Source: Puniceicoccales bacterium Verruco_01
GTDB lineage: Bacteria; Verrucomicrobiota; Verrucomicrobiia; Opitutales; Oceanipulchritudinaceae
Length of the DNA stretch: 44,610 nt
NCBI GenBank assembly: GCA_001604565.1
Contig: LVBV01000020.1
Coordinates: 1 to 44,610, forward strand
Direction of reading: 5' to 3'
The notes below the pieces were generated by a model. That model had not been told where the DNA came from. It saw only the letters and a program-made list of their open reading frames with translations, and searched no databases. The position numbers were made by a program, and so were the translations under genes. Positions 26,150 through 34,517 of this stretch are shown in pieces (within the stretch, counting starts at the first letter, position 1; the number at the start of each line of letters is the position of its first letter).

Positions 26150-26357
26150 GGCTGCCCCCTTGTCATACGAGAATCGCGACGCAGGGATTATGGCTTACTG
26201 TGGGAACGTTGGTCAAAGAGAAACGGAAGAACGGGGCCGCGGATGGGAAAAGAATTGCGCAAGAGGCGTTTGCCGCACGGAGCGTGTTGACACCTGAACG
26301 GAAAAATGGAAAATCAGAACGCCCTTGCGGCGAACGTTGTTCTTTAACTTGCCTTTT

Positions 26358-26381
26358 CGTCCGCCGGTCTGCCGGCGTACG
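26358..26381 (+). promoter_or_regulatory. Hairpin in the leader of the EF-G-like gene
   Basis: CGCCGG-tctg-CCGGCG with outer pairs CGT/ACG around a mismatch, 40 bases before the start at 26422. The 272-bp region upstream also has TTGACA at 26287-26292 but no acceptable -10, so the promoter is unresolved. Confidence 0.4.
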
Positions 26382-26421
26382 GAAGCACTTCCTGTAAAGT
26401 TACCCCAAACCTCCTCATTGA

Positions 26422-28524
26422 ATGAAGCAATACCCTGCTGCGGACATACGTAATTTTGCAATTGTGGGCCATCAGGCCAGCGGCAAGACCATTCTTGCCG
26501 ACGCCATGCTCCTTTCGAGCGGCGTGATCTCCAAGATCGGATCCATTCAGGAGGGGACGACCGTCAGCGATTACCACCCGAGCGAGAAGGAACGGCAGAT
26601 TTCCGTGCACGCCTCCCTCATGCACACCGAGTGGATGGGCAAGAAGTTCAACATCATCGACACCCCCGGATACCAGGACTTCATCTCGGAGGGCCTCGGT
26701 GCGCTGCGGGTAGGGGACTTTGCCCTCGTCGTCGTCTCGGCGGACCGCGGCGTGGAACTGGGGACGACGCAGGTGTGGGACTATGCCACGCGCTACGGCA
26801 TCCCGAAGATGGTGGTTATCAACGGCTGCGACAAGGAGCACGCCCGCTTCGACGAGGTCGTGGAAGCCCTCCAGAAGGAATTTGGCAAGAATCTCCAGCC
26901 GATGAACGTGCCGGTGAACCCCGGGCCCGGCTTTTGCGAGGTGATGGACGTGATGCGCGTGGAACGGATCAAGTATCCGAATGACGGCAGCGGCAAATAC
27001 GAGGAGATTCCCTTCGCGGACGACGATCCGGAAAAGGAGCGCATCAAGGAAATGCACCAGAAGGTGATCGAATACGTCGCCGAGACGGACGATTCCCTGA
27101 TGGAAAAGTTCTTCGCCAACGACGGCCTGAACGAGGCGGAGCTGCGCGAGGCGCTCCACACGGCGATCCAGAAGCAGATTTTCGTCCCCATCTTTACGAT
27201 CAGCGCGCAGAAGAACGTGGGCGTGGCGCGCCTGATGGACTTCATCGCCAAGTTCGGGTCGAGCCCCGTGGACCGCGCGAGCGTCCCGGCCATCACGCCC
27301 GAGGGCGGTCCCGCGGAGGTGAAGCTGGAGGACAGCGTCCCGCGCTGCTACATCTGGAAGACGATCAGCGAGGCGCACGTGGGCGACCTCTCCTTTTTCC
27401 GCCTCTATTCCGGCTCCATCAAACAGGGCCTTGAAATCTGGAACGCCGACCGCGACTCTCCCGAGAAGATCGGGCCGATCTACCTCATGCAGGGTCACGA
27501 GCGCGAGGCGGTGGAAAGCCTCCCGGCGGGCGACATCGGCGTGACGGTGAAGCTGCGGAACACGCACACCGGCGACACGCTCTCCTCCCCGCAGAAGCGC
27601 CTGCGCCTGCCCAAGGTGGTGTATCCCACCCCGAACATCCACGGAGCTCTCAAGCTCGCCAACAAGGGCGAGGAGGACAAGCTCGCGCAGGGTCTTGCCA
27701 CCCTGCACGAGGAGGATCCCACCTTCCTCTACCGCGCCGATCCCGAGACGGGGGAACTGGTCATTTCCGGTCAGGGCGAGCTGCACCTTGAAGTCATCAA
27801 GAGCCGCATCAAGAGGCGCTTCGGCGTGGACATCCAGCTTGCGGAGCCGCGCGTGCCGTATCGCGAGACGATCAAGGGCCGTGGCGAGAGCAAGTACCGC
27901 CACAAGAAGCAGACCGGCGGCAGCGGCCAGTTCGCCGAGGTGTGGCTCCGCGTGGAGCCGCTTCCTCGCGATTCGGGCGTGCAGTTCGTCCAGAGCCTCG
28001 TCGGTCAGAATGTGGACCGCACCTTCGTCCCGAGCGTGGAGAAGGGCGTCATGACCGCGTGCACGGAGGGTATCCTCGCGGGCTACCACGTGACGGACGT
28101 GAAGGCGGACTTTTACGACGGCAAGATGCACCCGGTGGACTCCAAGGACGTGGCCTTCCAGATCGCGGGTAGAGCCGCCTTCCGCGAGGCCTTCCTCGCC
28201 GCGAAGCCGTGCCTTTTGGAACCGATCTACCTCGTCACGATCAAGGTGCCGGAGGACTACGTGGGCGACGTGATGGGCGACATTTCGTCCCGACGCGGAC
28301 GCATCTCCGGCGTCGAGAACGAGGGCAACTTCCAGATCGTCAAGTGCACCGTCCCGCAGAAGGAGATGTACCGCTACAGCACGGTCCTGCGCTCGCTCAC
28401 CGGCGGCAGGGGCCGTCACGAGGAGGTCTTCGACCACTACGAGGAAATGCCGAAGGAAACCGAGGCCAAGATCGTTGAACAGTACAACAAGCTCCGCGCG
28501 GCGGGCCTGAAGGCCGAGGCATAG
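26422..28524 (+). CDS. EF-G-like translational GTPase (FusA2-type paralogue)
   Basis: A 700-residue protein with the five-domain layout of elongation factor G. G1 is GHQASGKT (about 16-23) and G3 DTPGYQDF. The switch I region YHPSEKERQIS lacks the RGITI of canonical EF-G, which marks the EF-G-like paralogue group. The G4 motif reads INGCDKEH (N134-D137) instead of NKxD. Domain IV has the tip DGKMHPVDSKDVAF, and domain V ends with a normal SRRGRISG. The canonical fusA is probably elsewhere, beside rpsL/rpsG. The altered G4 may weaken guanine specificity. A long strong terminator follows. Confidence 0.92.
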   Translation: MKQYPAADIRNFAIVGHQASGKTILADAMLLSSGVISKIGSIQEGTTVSDYHPSEKERQISVHASLMHTEWMGKKFNIIDTPGYQDFISEGLGALRVGDFALVVVSADRGVELGTTQVWDYATRYGIPKMVVINGCDKEHARFDEVVEALQKEFGKNLQPMNVPVNPGPGFCEVMDVMRVERIKYPNDGSGKYEEIPFADDDPEKERIKEMHQKVIEYVAETDDSLMEKFFANDGLNEAELREALHTAIQKQIFVPIFTISAQKNVGVARLMDFIAKFGSSPVDRASVPAITPEGGPAEVKLEDSVPRCYIWKTISEAHVGDLSFFRLYSGSIKQGLEIWNADRDSPEKIGPIYLMQGHEREAVESLPAGDIGVTVKLRNTHTGDTLSSPQKRLRLPKVVYPTPNIHGALKLANKGEEDKLAQGLATLHEEDPTFLYRADPETGELVISGQGELHLEVIKSRIKRRFGVDIQLAEPRVPYRETIKGRGESKYRHKKQTGGSGQFAEVWLRVEPLPRDSGVQFVQSLVGQNVDRTFVPSVEKGVMTACTEGILAGYHVTDVKADFYDGKMHPVDSKDVAFQIAGRAAFREAFLAAKPCLLEPIYLVTIKVPEDYVGDVMGDISSRRGRISGVENEGNFQIVKCTVPQKEMYRYSTVLRSLTGGRGRHEEVFDHYEEMPKETEAKIVEQYNKLRAAGLKAEA

Positions 28525-28543
28525 GAAGTTCTCAGCCGTTTAC

Positions 28544-28578
28544 AAAGAAGCGCGCGGATTCGTCCGCGCGCTTCTTTT
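28544..28578. terminator. Strong bidirectional terminator after the EF-G-like gene
   Basis: Perfect 12-bp stem GAAGCGCGCGGA / TCCGCGCGCTTC (28547-28558 with 28563-28574) with a TTCG loop, flanked by AAA and TTTT. It ends the EF-G-like transcript and, on the minus strand, the dihydroorotate-dehydrogenase-like transcript. Confidence 0.93.
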
Positions 28579-28611
28579 GTACGCCCAGCGGATGTCCCGC
28601 CGAAGCCTGTC

Positions 28612-29553
28612 CTAGGAATTTTCCCGGCCCCAGTTGTGGATGATGCGGATGTAGTTTTCCCGTCCGGCGGCGTTTTCGGCGTCTTTTCGGAGGGCGTCCA
28701 CCTTGGCGCGGGCGTGTTCGATGCTGGAAAAGTTGTTGTCGGTCAGCCACTTTTCGAGACCCGAGAGGAGGATCTGCACGTACTCCGGGCCGTTCAGAAG
28801 GATGCAACTCACCACCTGCGCCGTCGTCGCGCCGGCCATCAGGGCCTTGACGAGATTTTCGGAAGTGTGGATGCCGCCAGTTGCGGAAAGCTGGAGGCGC
28901 GTACGCGAATAGAGCGCGGCCAGCCAGTGCAGGCGCAGCGTCAGCTCCTGCGGCGAGGACGGGTCGAGCCGCGAGACGGTCTTGAATGTGGCAAGGTCGA
29001 TATCCGGCTGGATGAAGCGGTTGAAGAGGACCATGCCGCTCGCCCCGGCCTCCTCCAGCCGCCTTGCGAACTGCGGCAGCGACGTGATCCACGGGGAGAT
29101 CTTGACCGCAAGGGGAATCGAGACGAACTGCCGGACGAGGCGCACGATCTGGAAGGCGCGCTGCTCGACGACCGAGGAGGAATCGTTGTCTGTCCGCGGG
29201 AGGAAGTAAAGGTTCAGCTCCAGCGCGTCGGCCCCGGCGTCCTGCAGGTACTGGGCGTAGCGCACCCACGCGCCCTCGCGCAGGCTGTTGAGGGACGCGA
29301 TGACCGGGATCTTGAGTTCCTTCTTGAGAAGGGCCACATGCTGCACGTACTGTTCCGGATTCATGTGGAAGGGAATCGGCACCGACGGACCCGTGGAGGA
29401 AAACTGTTCCTCGAAGAGCGAGTGCATGACGAGCGCCGCCGCGCCCGCCGCCTCGATACGTTTGGCGGATTCGAGCGAAAAGGAAAGAGGCGAGGCACCG
29501 GCGATCACCGGGTTCTTGAGTTCGAGACCAAGGTAGTGGGTCGTGAGGTTCAT
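28612..29553 (-). CDS. Dihydroorotate dehydrogenase-like flavoprotein
   Basis: A 313-residue FMN-type TIM barrel of the DHOD-like group (MNLTTHYLGLELKNPVIAGASPLS... ). It shows ALELNLYFLP, IPLAVKISPWI, SGMVLFNRF and the phosphate-binding LSATGGIHTSENLVKALMAGA. It differs from true PyrD in the catalytic loop, and no pyrimidine gene is near, so the substrate is uncertain; such proteins are usually annotated only as DHOD-like. It lies downstream of the carboxyltransferase gene but behind a terminator, so it may have its own promoter. Confidence 0.85.
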   Translation of the reverse strand: MNLTTHYLGLELKNPVIAGASPLSFSLESAKRIEAAGAAALVMHSLFEEQFSSTGPSVPIPFHMNPEQYVQHVALLKKELKIPVIASLNSLREGAWVRYAQYLQDAGADALELNLYFLPRTDNDSSSVVEQRAFQIVRLVRQFVSIPLAVKISPWITSLPQFARRLEEAGASGMVLFNRFIQPDIDLATFKTVSRLDPSSPQELTLRLHWLAALYSRTRLQLSATGGIHTSENLVKALMAGATTAQVVSCILLNGPEYVQILLSGLEKWLTDNNFSSIEHARAKVDALRKDAENAAGRENYIRIIHNWGRENS

Positions 29554-29688
29554 GGTCGGGGCTGTGGTGAAAAACGAACGGGGATATGCGCCTTCCCAAT
29601 CAACGAGTTGCGGGAGGGCGTCCTTATTCTCTTCCCGCGAACAATTTCATCCGGTTTGCCTTTTTCTGCAAGCGCCGGGAATACTGAC

Positions 29689-29718
29689 AAAAAACGCGGG
29701 CCCGTGAGAGCCCGCGTT
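29689..29718 (-). terminator. Terminator of the carboxyltransferase gene
   Basis: AACGCGGGC / GCCCGCGTT (29693-29701 with 29710-29718) followed by TTTTTT on the minus strand, 25 bases past the stop codon. Confidence 0.9.
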
Positions 29719-29743
29719 CGCAAAGATCAGAGTGATTCGTTCA

Positions 29744-31255
29744 TCAGGCGATTTCCTCGACGAGCACGTCGTGGCGGCGTCCGCCGAATTCCACGATCAT
29801 GCGGCTGGCGCCGCCGGGAACCGGTGCGGAGGGAGCCTGGGTCGTCACGGGGGCAGGGGCGGGTGCCGCAGCCACCGGAGCGGGTGCCGGGGCCGCCGCG
29901 ACAGGCGCGGGAGCCGGAGCGGGCTTCTTGTAAAGCTCCTCCAGTTCCTTCGGGAACATCGCGAAGATCACGCAGTGCTCGTCGTCCGTCGGCAGACCTT
30001 TTTCCGCGAGGGTCTTGCGTAGGGTTTCCATGGCGGGCTTGATGAGGTCCGCCGGGCGGCAGGTGATGACCTTCTTCTTCGCCTTTTCCTCGGCCATCTT
30101 CTGCACCTCGGGGTTCACCGGCGCGGGTGTCGTGCCGTAGTAGCCAAGGGCGATGTCCATCGCCTGCGGGATGAAATTCTTCCAGCGGCCGAACTTGACG
30201 TTCATCACGGCCTGCGTGCCCACGATCTGGGAGGTGGGCGTCACGAGCGGAATCCAGCCGAGAGCCTCGCGCACGACCGGGATCTCCGCGAACACTTCCT
30301 CGAACTTGTCCTCCATCTTGAGGTCCTTGAGCTGAGTGCGGAAGTTGGAGAGCATGCCGCCGGGAACCTCGTACTTGAGGGCGTCGTTATCCACCATTTC
30401 GTTGGCGTGGCTCGTGAACTTGCCGAGCTCCTTGTAGATCACGCCAAACTTTTCCGCAAGCTTGGCGAGCTTGGCGGTGTCCAGGTCCGGACGGCGCGGA
30501 TTGCCCTGCAGGAGTGAGAGCATGCGCGCGGCGTCGGGCTGGCCGGTGCCGTTGGCGAAGGGGACGATGGAAACGTCGATCGCGTCCACGCCCGCGTCGA
30601 TCGCGGCGAGGTACGTGCTGGCGCCCAGGCCCGTCGTGTCGTGCGTGTGGATCCAGACCGGCACGGTGAGCTTGCTCTTCAGGCCGCGGACGAGCTCCGC
30701 CGCGACATACGGGGGAATGAGCCCCGCCATGTCCTTGATGACGACGCTCTTGCAGCCCATTTTCTCAAGCTCCACGCCCATCTCGATGAATTTCTCGATC
30801 GTGTGGACGGGGCTCTTGGTGTAGCAGATCGTGCCTTGCGCGTGGCCGCCGTACTTGATCGTCGCGTCGATCGCGCACTTCATGTTGCGCGTGTCGTTCA
30901 GGGCGTCGAAGATGCGCAGGATGTTCATCCCGTGCTCGATACTCTTGCGGACGAAGGCTTCCACCACGTCGTCGGCCAAGTGTGAGTAGGCCACGATGTT
31001 CTGGCCGCGCAGGAGCATCATGTGCGGGGTCTTCGTCCGGGAACGGATTTCGTCCAGGCGCTTGAAGGGAAATTCCTTGAGGAATCGCAGCCCCGAGTCG
31101 ATCGTCGCACCGCCCCAGGTTTCCAGCGTGCCGAAGCCGACGGAATCGAGCAGTTCCAGAGTCGGAATGATCTGCTCGGTGGACATGCGGGTGGCGGCGA
31201 GGCTCTGATGGCCGTCGCGGATGACTGTACAGTTGAAAATGACCGGTTTCGACAT
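29744..31255 (-). CDS. Carboxyltransferase subunit (OadA/PycB/5S-like) lacking the biotinyl domain
   Basis: A 503-residue protein related to oxaloacetate decarboxylase alpha, pyruvate carboxylase B and transcarboxylase 5S. The HMGL-like barrel (about 1-275) has IRDGHQSLAATRM, the carbamylatable lysine in IKDMAG (K174) and metal-binding HTHDTTG (H203, H205). The conserved carboxylase domain spans about 285-435. Then comes a PAPAPAPVAA-type linker (445-480) and a short segment RMIVEFGGRRHDVLVEEIA that ends the protein. The biotin domain with its MKM lysine is absent, so a separate biotin carrier is needed. The start at 31255 (MSKPVIFNCTVIRDG) has a weak AAGGAAGAG upstream. Substrate not settled. 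Confidence 0.88.
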   Translation of the reverse strand: MSKPVIFNCTVIRDGHQSLAATRMSTEQIIPTLELLDSVGFGTLETWGGATIDSGLRFLKEFPFKRLDEIRSRTKTPHMMLLRGQNIVAYSHLADDVVEAFVRKSIEHGMNILRIFDALNDTRNMKCAIDATIKYGGHAQGTICYTKSPVHTIEKFIEMGVELEKMGCKSVVIKDMAGLIPPYVAAELVRGLKSKLTVPVWIHTHDTTGLGASTYLAAIDAGVDAIDVSIVPFANGTGQPDAARMLSLLQGNPRRPDLDTAKLAKLAEKFGVIYKELGKFTSHANEMVDNDALKYEVPGGMLSNFRTQLKDLKMEDKFEEVFAEIPVVREALGWIPLVTPTSQIVGTQAVMNVKFGRWKNFIPQAMDIALGYYGTTPAPVNPEVQKMAEEKAKKKVITCRPADLIKPAMETLRKTLAEKGLPTDDEHCVIFAMFPKELEELYKKPAPAPAPVAAAPAPAPVAAAPAPAPVTTQAPSAPVPGGASRMIVEFGGRRHDVLVEEIA

Positions 31256-31489
31256 GATGGTAAGCTCTTCCTTGATAAGTGATTCGCCTTGGCTTCCAGC
31301 CTCAAAGCTGACACTGGAAAGGCATTGTGGCCTGTTGTTCAAGACTCACCGCATCCTCCTGTCAACCGAAAGCTGACACGATGACGACGAGGCCGTTTTT
31401 TCAGGCAACAGGAAGCCACGCTCCGTCATGAGAACGACGGGAGGGTGGTTTTCTTCCAACGGGGGCAGGATTCGGGAAATCCCGATTCC

Positions 31490-32836
31490 CTACACGAGCC
31501 TCGGCGCGGCGGGGTTTTTCCGTCCGTGGCGCTCGGCCATCGCCGCGAATTCCTCCGGGAACTTGGCGACGTAGCTCTGCGCCGGCCAGGCGCAGGCCTC
31601 GCCGTGGGCGCAGATGGTGCGTCCGGAAATCTGTTCGCCGATGGAGGCGAGAAGCTCCGCGTCCTCGGGCCGTCCGCCGCCCTCCACCATGCGCCGTGTG
31701 ATGCGGCTCATCCAGAGGGATCCCTCGCGGCAGGGCGTGCACTGGCCGCAGGATTCGTGCGCGTAGAAGGCATTGAGGTTCGCGAGGGCCTCCACCACAT
31801 CGATGGAGTCGTCCAGCACGATCACCGCGCCGGAGCCGCTCATCGAGCCCACCATCATCGGGCTGTCGAAGTCCAGCGGCACGTTTTCCAGCGTCCAGTC
31901 GTAGGGCGTGCCGTCCTTGAGCTTGCCCTTGAAATGTTCGCCCGCGCGGAGAATCTTGGAGCTCGATCCGCCGGGAATCAGGGCCTTGAGGGTGCGGCCC
32001 GGCAGAAGCCCGCCGCCGAAATCGTTGATGAGGTCCCCATACGTGGCCTTGCCGCACTCGATCTCGAAGTATCCGGGGGTCTTCACGCAGCCGGAAAGGC
32101 TCCAGACGCGCGTGCCGGTGTTGCCGGGGGTGCCGATCTTCGAGTAGGCCTCGCCGCCCATCGCCACGATGTGCTTCACGTTGCAGAGGGTCTCCACGTT
32201 GTTCACGATGGTCGGGCACATGTAGAGGCCCAGCGCCGCCGGGAAGTACGGGGGCTTGATGCGCGGGTAGGGGCGGTGGCCCTCGATGGAGCCGATGAGG
32301 CCCGTTTCCTCGCCGCAGATGTAGGCCGAGGCGCCGCGGTGGACGATCAAATTGCAGGAGTAGCCGCTGCCGAGGATGTTGTCCCCCACGAAATTCTTTG
32401 CGCGCGCCTCCTCGATGCACTTTTTGAGGAGTTTGGCGGCGAGCGGCATTTCCTCGCGGATGTATATGATGGCGAGGGCCGCGTTGATCGCGTAGGCCGC
32501 GATCATCATGCCCTCGATGAGCTGATGCGGGTCCTTGTGGAGGATCTGGCGGTCCTTGAAGGTGCCGGGCTCCGACTCGTCGGCGTTGCAGATGAGGTAG
32601 ATCGGCTTGCCGCTCTTGCGGTCGAGGAACTTCCACTTCATGCCTGCCGGGAAGCCCGCGCCGCCGCGTCCGCGTAGCCCACTTTTCTCCACCTCGGCGC
32701 AGACATCCGCCGGCTTCATCGTCACGGCCTTCTTCAGCTCCTCGTAGCCGCCGTTCTGAATGTAGCAGCCAATGTCCGGGGTGTAACCGGGCTCGTCAAT
32801 GTGCTTTAAGATTATCCGACGTTCGCGTGGGTGCAT
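31490..32836 (-). CDS. nuoF: NADH-quinone oxidoreductase subunit F
   Basis: Complex I subunit that oxidises NADH, 448 residues. The FMN loop is GLRGRGGAGFPAGMKW (56-65 core), the NADH/FMN motif GASAYICGEETGLIGSIEG (168-186), and the N3 4Fe-4S cluster is held by C363, C366, C369 (ESCGQCTPCREG) and C409. The start at 32836 (MHPRERRIILKHID) fits the family; TGGGGAT about 9 bases upstream may serve as ribosome site. No nuoE or nuoG lies beside it, unusual for this gene. A NAD-dependent hydrogenase or formate dehydrogenase subunit is a less likely reading. Confidence 0.94.
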   Translation of the reverse strand: MHPRERRIILKHIDEPGYTPDIGCYIQNGGYEELKKAVTMKPADVCAEVEKSGLRGRGGAGFPAGMKWKFLDRKSGKPIYLICNADESEPGTFKDRQILHKDPHQLIEGMMIAAYAINAALAIIYIREEMPLAAKLLKKCIEEARAKNFVGDNILGSGYSCNLIVHRGASAYICGEETGLIGSIEGHRPYPRIKPPYFPAALGLYMCPTIVNNVETLCNVKHIVAMGGEAYSKIGTPGNTGTRVWSLSGCVKTPGYFEIECGKATYGDLINDFGGGLLPGRTLKALIPGGSSSKILRAGEHFKGKLKDGTPYDWTLENVPLDFDSPMMVGSMSGSGAVIVLDDSIDVVEALANLNAFYAHESCGQCTPCREGSLWMSRITRRMVEGGGRPEDAELLASIGEQISGRTICAHGEACAWPAQSYVAKFPEEFAAMAERHGRKNPAAPRLV

Positions 32837-32925
32837 GATGCGTAATCCCCAAGAGAAAAGCCATGCTTGCCCGCCAAGGCAAACGCAAATCTCGCGGGGT
32901 GCCCGGCGCGGTCCGTCGCGGCGGA

Positions 32926-33108
32926 TCAATCGCCGGCAAGGAGCGAATCGAGGATGCGGTCGGAGAGTTGCCGCGCCCCGGCCAGATTCGGCCAGTTGGG
33001 ATCGGCAAGCAGCCTGCGGGCCCGCTCCACCGCCTCGGCGCGCGGGGCCTCGCTGGCGGGCGTGCGCTGGAATCCGTCCGCGCCGCCCTGTTTGCGTTTC
33101 TCCTTCAT
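32926..33108 (-). CDS. Small hypothetical protein
   Basis: Open frame of 60 codons in the 357-bp gap between nuoF and the zincin gene. The start MKEKRKQGGADGFQ is basic; the rest (RARRLLADPNWPNLAGARQL) is a plausible amphipathic helix pair. No Shine-Dalgarno sequence is present. I do not recognise it. Composition looks more protein-like than the shadow frames around it, but it could be spurious. Confidence 0.45.
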   Translation of the reverse strand: MKEKRKQGGADGFQRTPASEAPRAEAVERARRLLADPNWPNLAGARQLSDRILDSLLAGD

Positions 33109-33194
33109 CCGGGTTATGTATCGGCCACTTTCAAATTCCGCTAAAAGGAAAAGAGCGGCTTGGCGGAAACGCCGCCCTACTGCATGATGGAGGT

Positions 33195-33581
33195 ATGGCG
33201 GCAAGGCCCGGACATTTTTCACGGCTCCTGCGCGATGCGGATGCCGAGGTGACGCGTCTGCGCGCGTCCCTTCCGGAGGAGATCCGCGAGGCGTCCGCGG
33301 AGGTGACGGTGGTCTGCCAGATGCTGCCCGACCAGGACCTGCTGCTGGAGGACGAGGACGTGGGAGATCTCCTCGGCCTCTTCGTGGGGGAGAACCGCTT
33401 CGAGACGGGCGGCGACAGTCCCGTCCCGCCACAGATCTACCTCTTCCTCAAAAACATCTGGGAGGAGGCCGAGGGCGATCCGCGCGTCTTCCGCCGCGAG
33501 GTCCGCAAGACCTACCTGCACGAACTCGGCCACTATCTGGGCCTGAACGAAGAGGACCTCGGCCAGCGCGGGATGGAGTAG
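33195..33581 (+). CDS. Zincin-like metallopeptidase family protein (MPN/DUF1025 type)
   Basis: A 128-residue protein of the small zincin family (Pfam PF06262). The C-terminal motif TYLHELGHYLGLNEEDLGQR contains HExxH at 109-113 followed by the GxxEED that completes the metal site. The N-terminal half is helical and acidic. Family members are rarely characterised. The ATG at 33195 directly follows GGAGG with only one base between, which is too close for a normal ribosome site, so the start may be leaderless or slightly different. Convergent with the DnaJ-like gene (12 bp between stops). Confidence 0.85.
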   Translation: MAARPGHFSRLLRDADAEVTRLRASLPEEIREASAEVTVVCQMLPDQDLLLEDEDVGDLLGLFVGENRFETGGDSPVPPQIYLFLKNIWEEAEGDPRVFRREVRKTYLHELGHYLGLNEEDLGQRGME

Positions 33582-33593
33582 GCGGGCGCGGGA

Positions 33594-34511
33594 TCAGTCG
33601 GGCCTCTGGCCCCTTCGGTATTCCTCGGCCAGTTCTGCCCAGAGGCGCCTTGCGCGGAAACTCGTCGGCGGGGGCACTTCCAGCTTCAGGTTGATCCAGA
33701 GGTCGCCCCGCTCGCCGCTCTTGCGGTAGATGCCGCGTCCCGGCAGGCGCTTGATGCAGGGCGTCGTCACCATCGGCGGGATGGAAACGCGCTCCATGCC
33801 TTCCAGCGTCGGGATCGTGACCTCGAAGCCCAGCGCCGCCTGCCAGGGCTGCACCGGGATGTCGTAAAAGAGGCTGTCCGCGCAGAGGCGGAAGTCCGGA
33901 TGCGCGCCGAAGACGACCTCGATGTACAGGTCGCCCCGCTGCGATCCCGCGGCGGCGCCCTGACCGGGGACGCGCAGCATCGCCTCGCGCGGGATGCGCC
34001 CGGGCAGGCGCAGGTTCACCTTCTCCTGCACCGCGCCGCACTCCGGGGGCAGGACGATCGTGACATTCACCGGGCGGAGGCTTTCTTCCAGCGAAATCTC
34101 CACCGCGCCGAAGACATCGAGGGGCCCCCTGACCACTTCCGCCGCATCGACGAGGGTTCCCTCCACAGGGCGGGAAAGCCGCCGTTCCAGCGCGCCGGGG
34201 GAATAGAAATCGCGCGGACGGGGCCGCTCCACATTCACGGGGCGGACCACCTGACGTTCCGCCTCGCGGCGCTTTTCCAGCTCGCGCAGGGTTTCGTCGT
34301 AGGCGCGGCGCTTTTCCGTGTCGATCAGGACCTCGTACGCCTCGCGGATGCGCAGGAAAAGGGTCGGATCATTTCCGGTCGCCCCCGCGAGATCGGGGTG
34401 ATAGAGGAAGGCGAGCGAGCGGAAGGCGCGGCGGATGTCGTCGGCGGATGCGGAGGCGGGAACGTCCAGCGTCTCGTAGAGGGTCGTTTCCTTTGCGCCG
34501 GAAGTCTGCAT
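33594..34511 (-). CDS. DnaJ-like co-chaperone without zinc finger (CbpA-like)
   Basis: A 305-residue J-domain protein. The J domain (about 9-75) carries the essential HPD (38-40) in FLYHPDLAG. After a linker come two DnaJ-C beta domains with PPECGAVQEKVNLRLPGRIPR, GAAAGSQRGDLYIEV and LPGRGIYRKSGERGDLWINL. No CxxCxGxG zinc repeats are present, so it belongs to the CbpA type and would stimulate DnaK ATPase. It lies 6 bp downstream of the HDOD gene and is the last gene of a cheD-HDOD-dnaJ-like operon. AAGGAAGG directly abuts its ATG. Confidence 0.9.
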   Translation of the reverse strand: MQTSGAKETTLYETLDVPASASADDIRRAFRSLAFLYHPDLAGATGNDPTLFLRIREAYEVLIDTEKRRAYDETLRELEKRREAERQVVRPVNVERPRPRDFYSPGALERRLSRPVEGTLVDAAEVVRGPLDVFGAVEISLEESLRPVNVTIVLPPECGAVQEKVNLRLPGRIPREAMLRVPGQGAAAGSQRGDLYIEVVFGAHPDFRLCADSLFYDIPVQPWQAALGFEVTIPTLEGMERVSIPPMVTTPCIKRLPGRGIYRKSGERGDLWINLKLEVPPPTSFRARRLWAELAEEYRRGQRPD

Positions 34512-34517
34512 CCTTCC

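Noticed and set aside
26287..26315. TTGACA upstream of the EF-G-like gene as promoter
   Set aside because: At 15-18 bp spacing there is no sequence resembling a -10 box.
31256..31342. TTG start at 31342 for the carboxyltransferase
   Set aside because: The 29 extra residues are not family-like; MSKPVIFNCTVIRDG at 31255 is the expected N-terminus.
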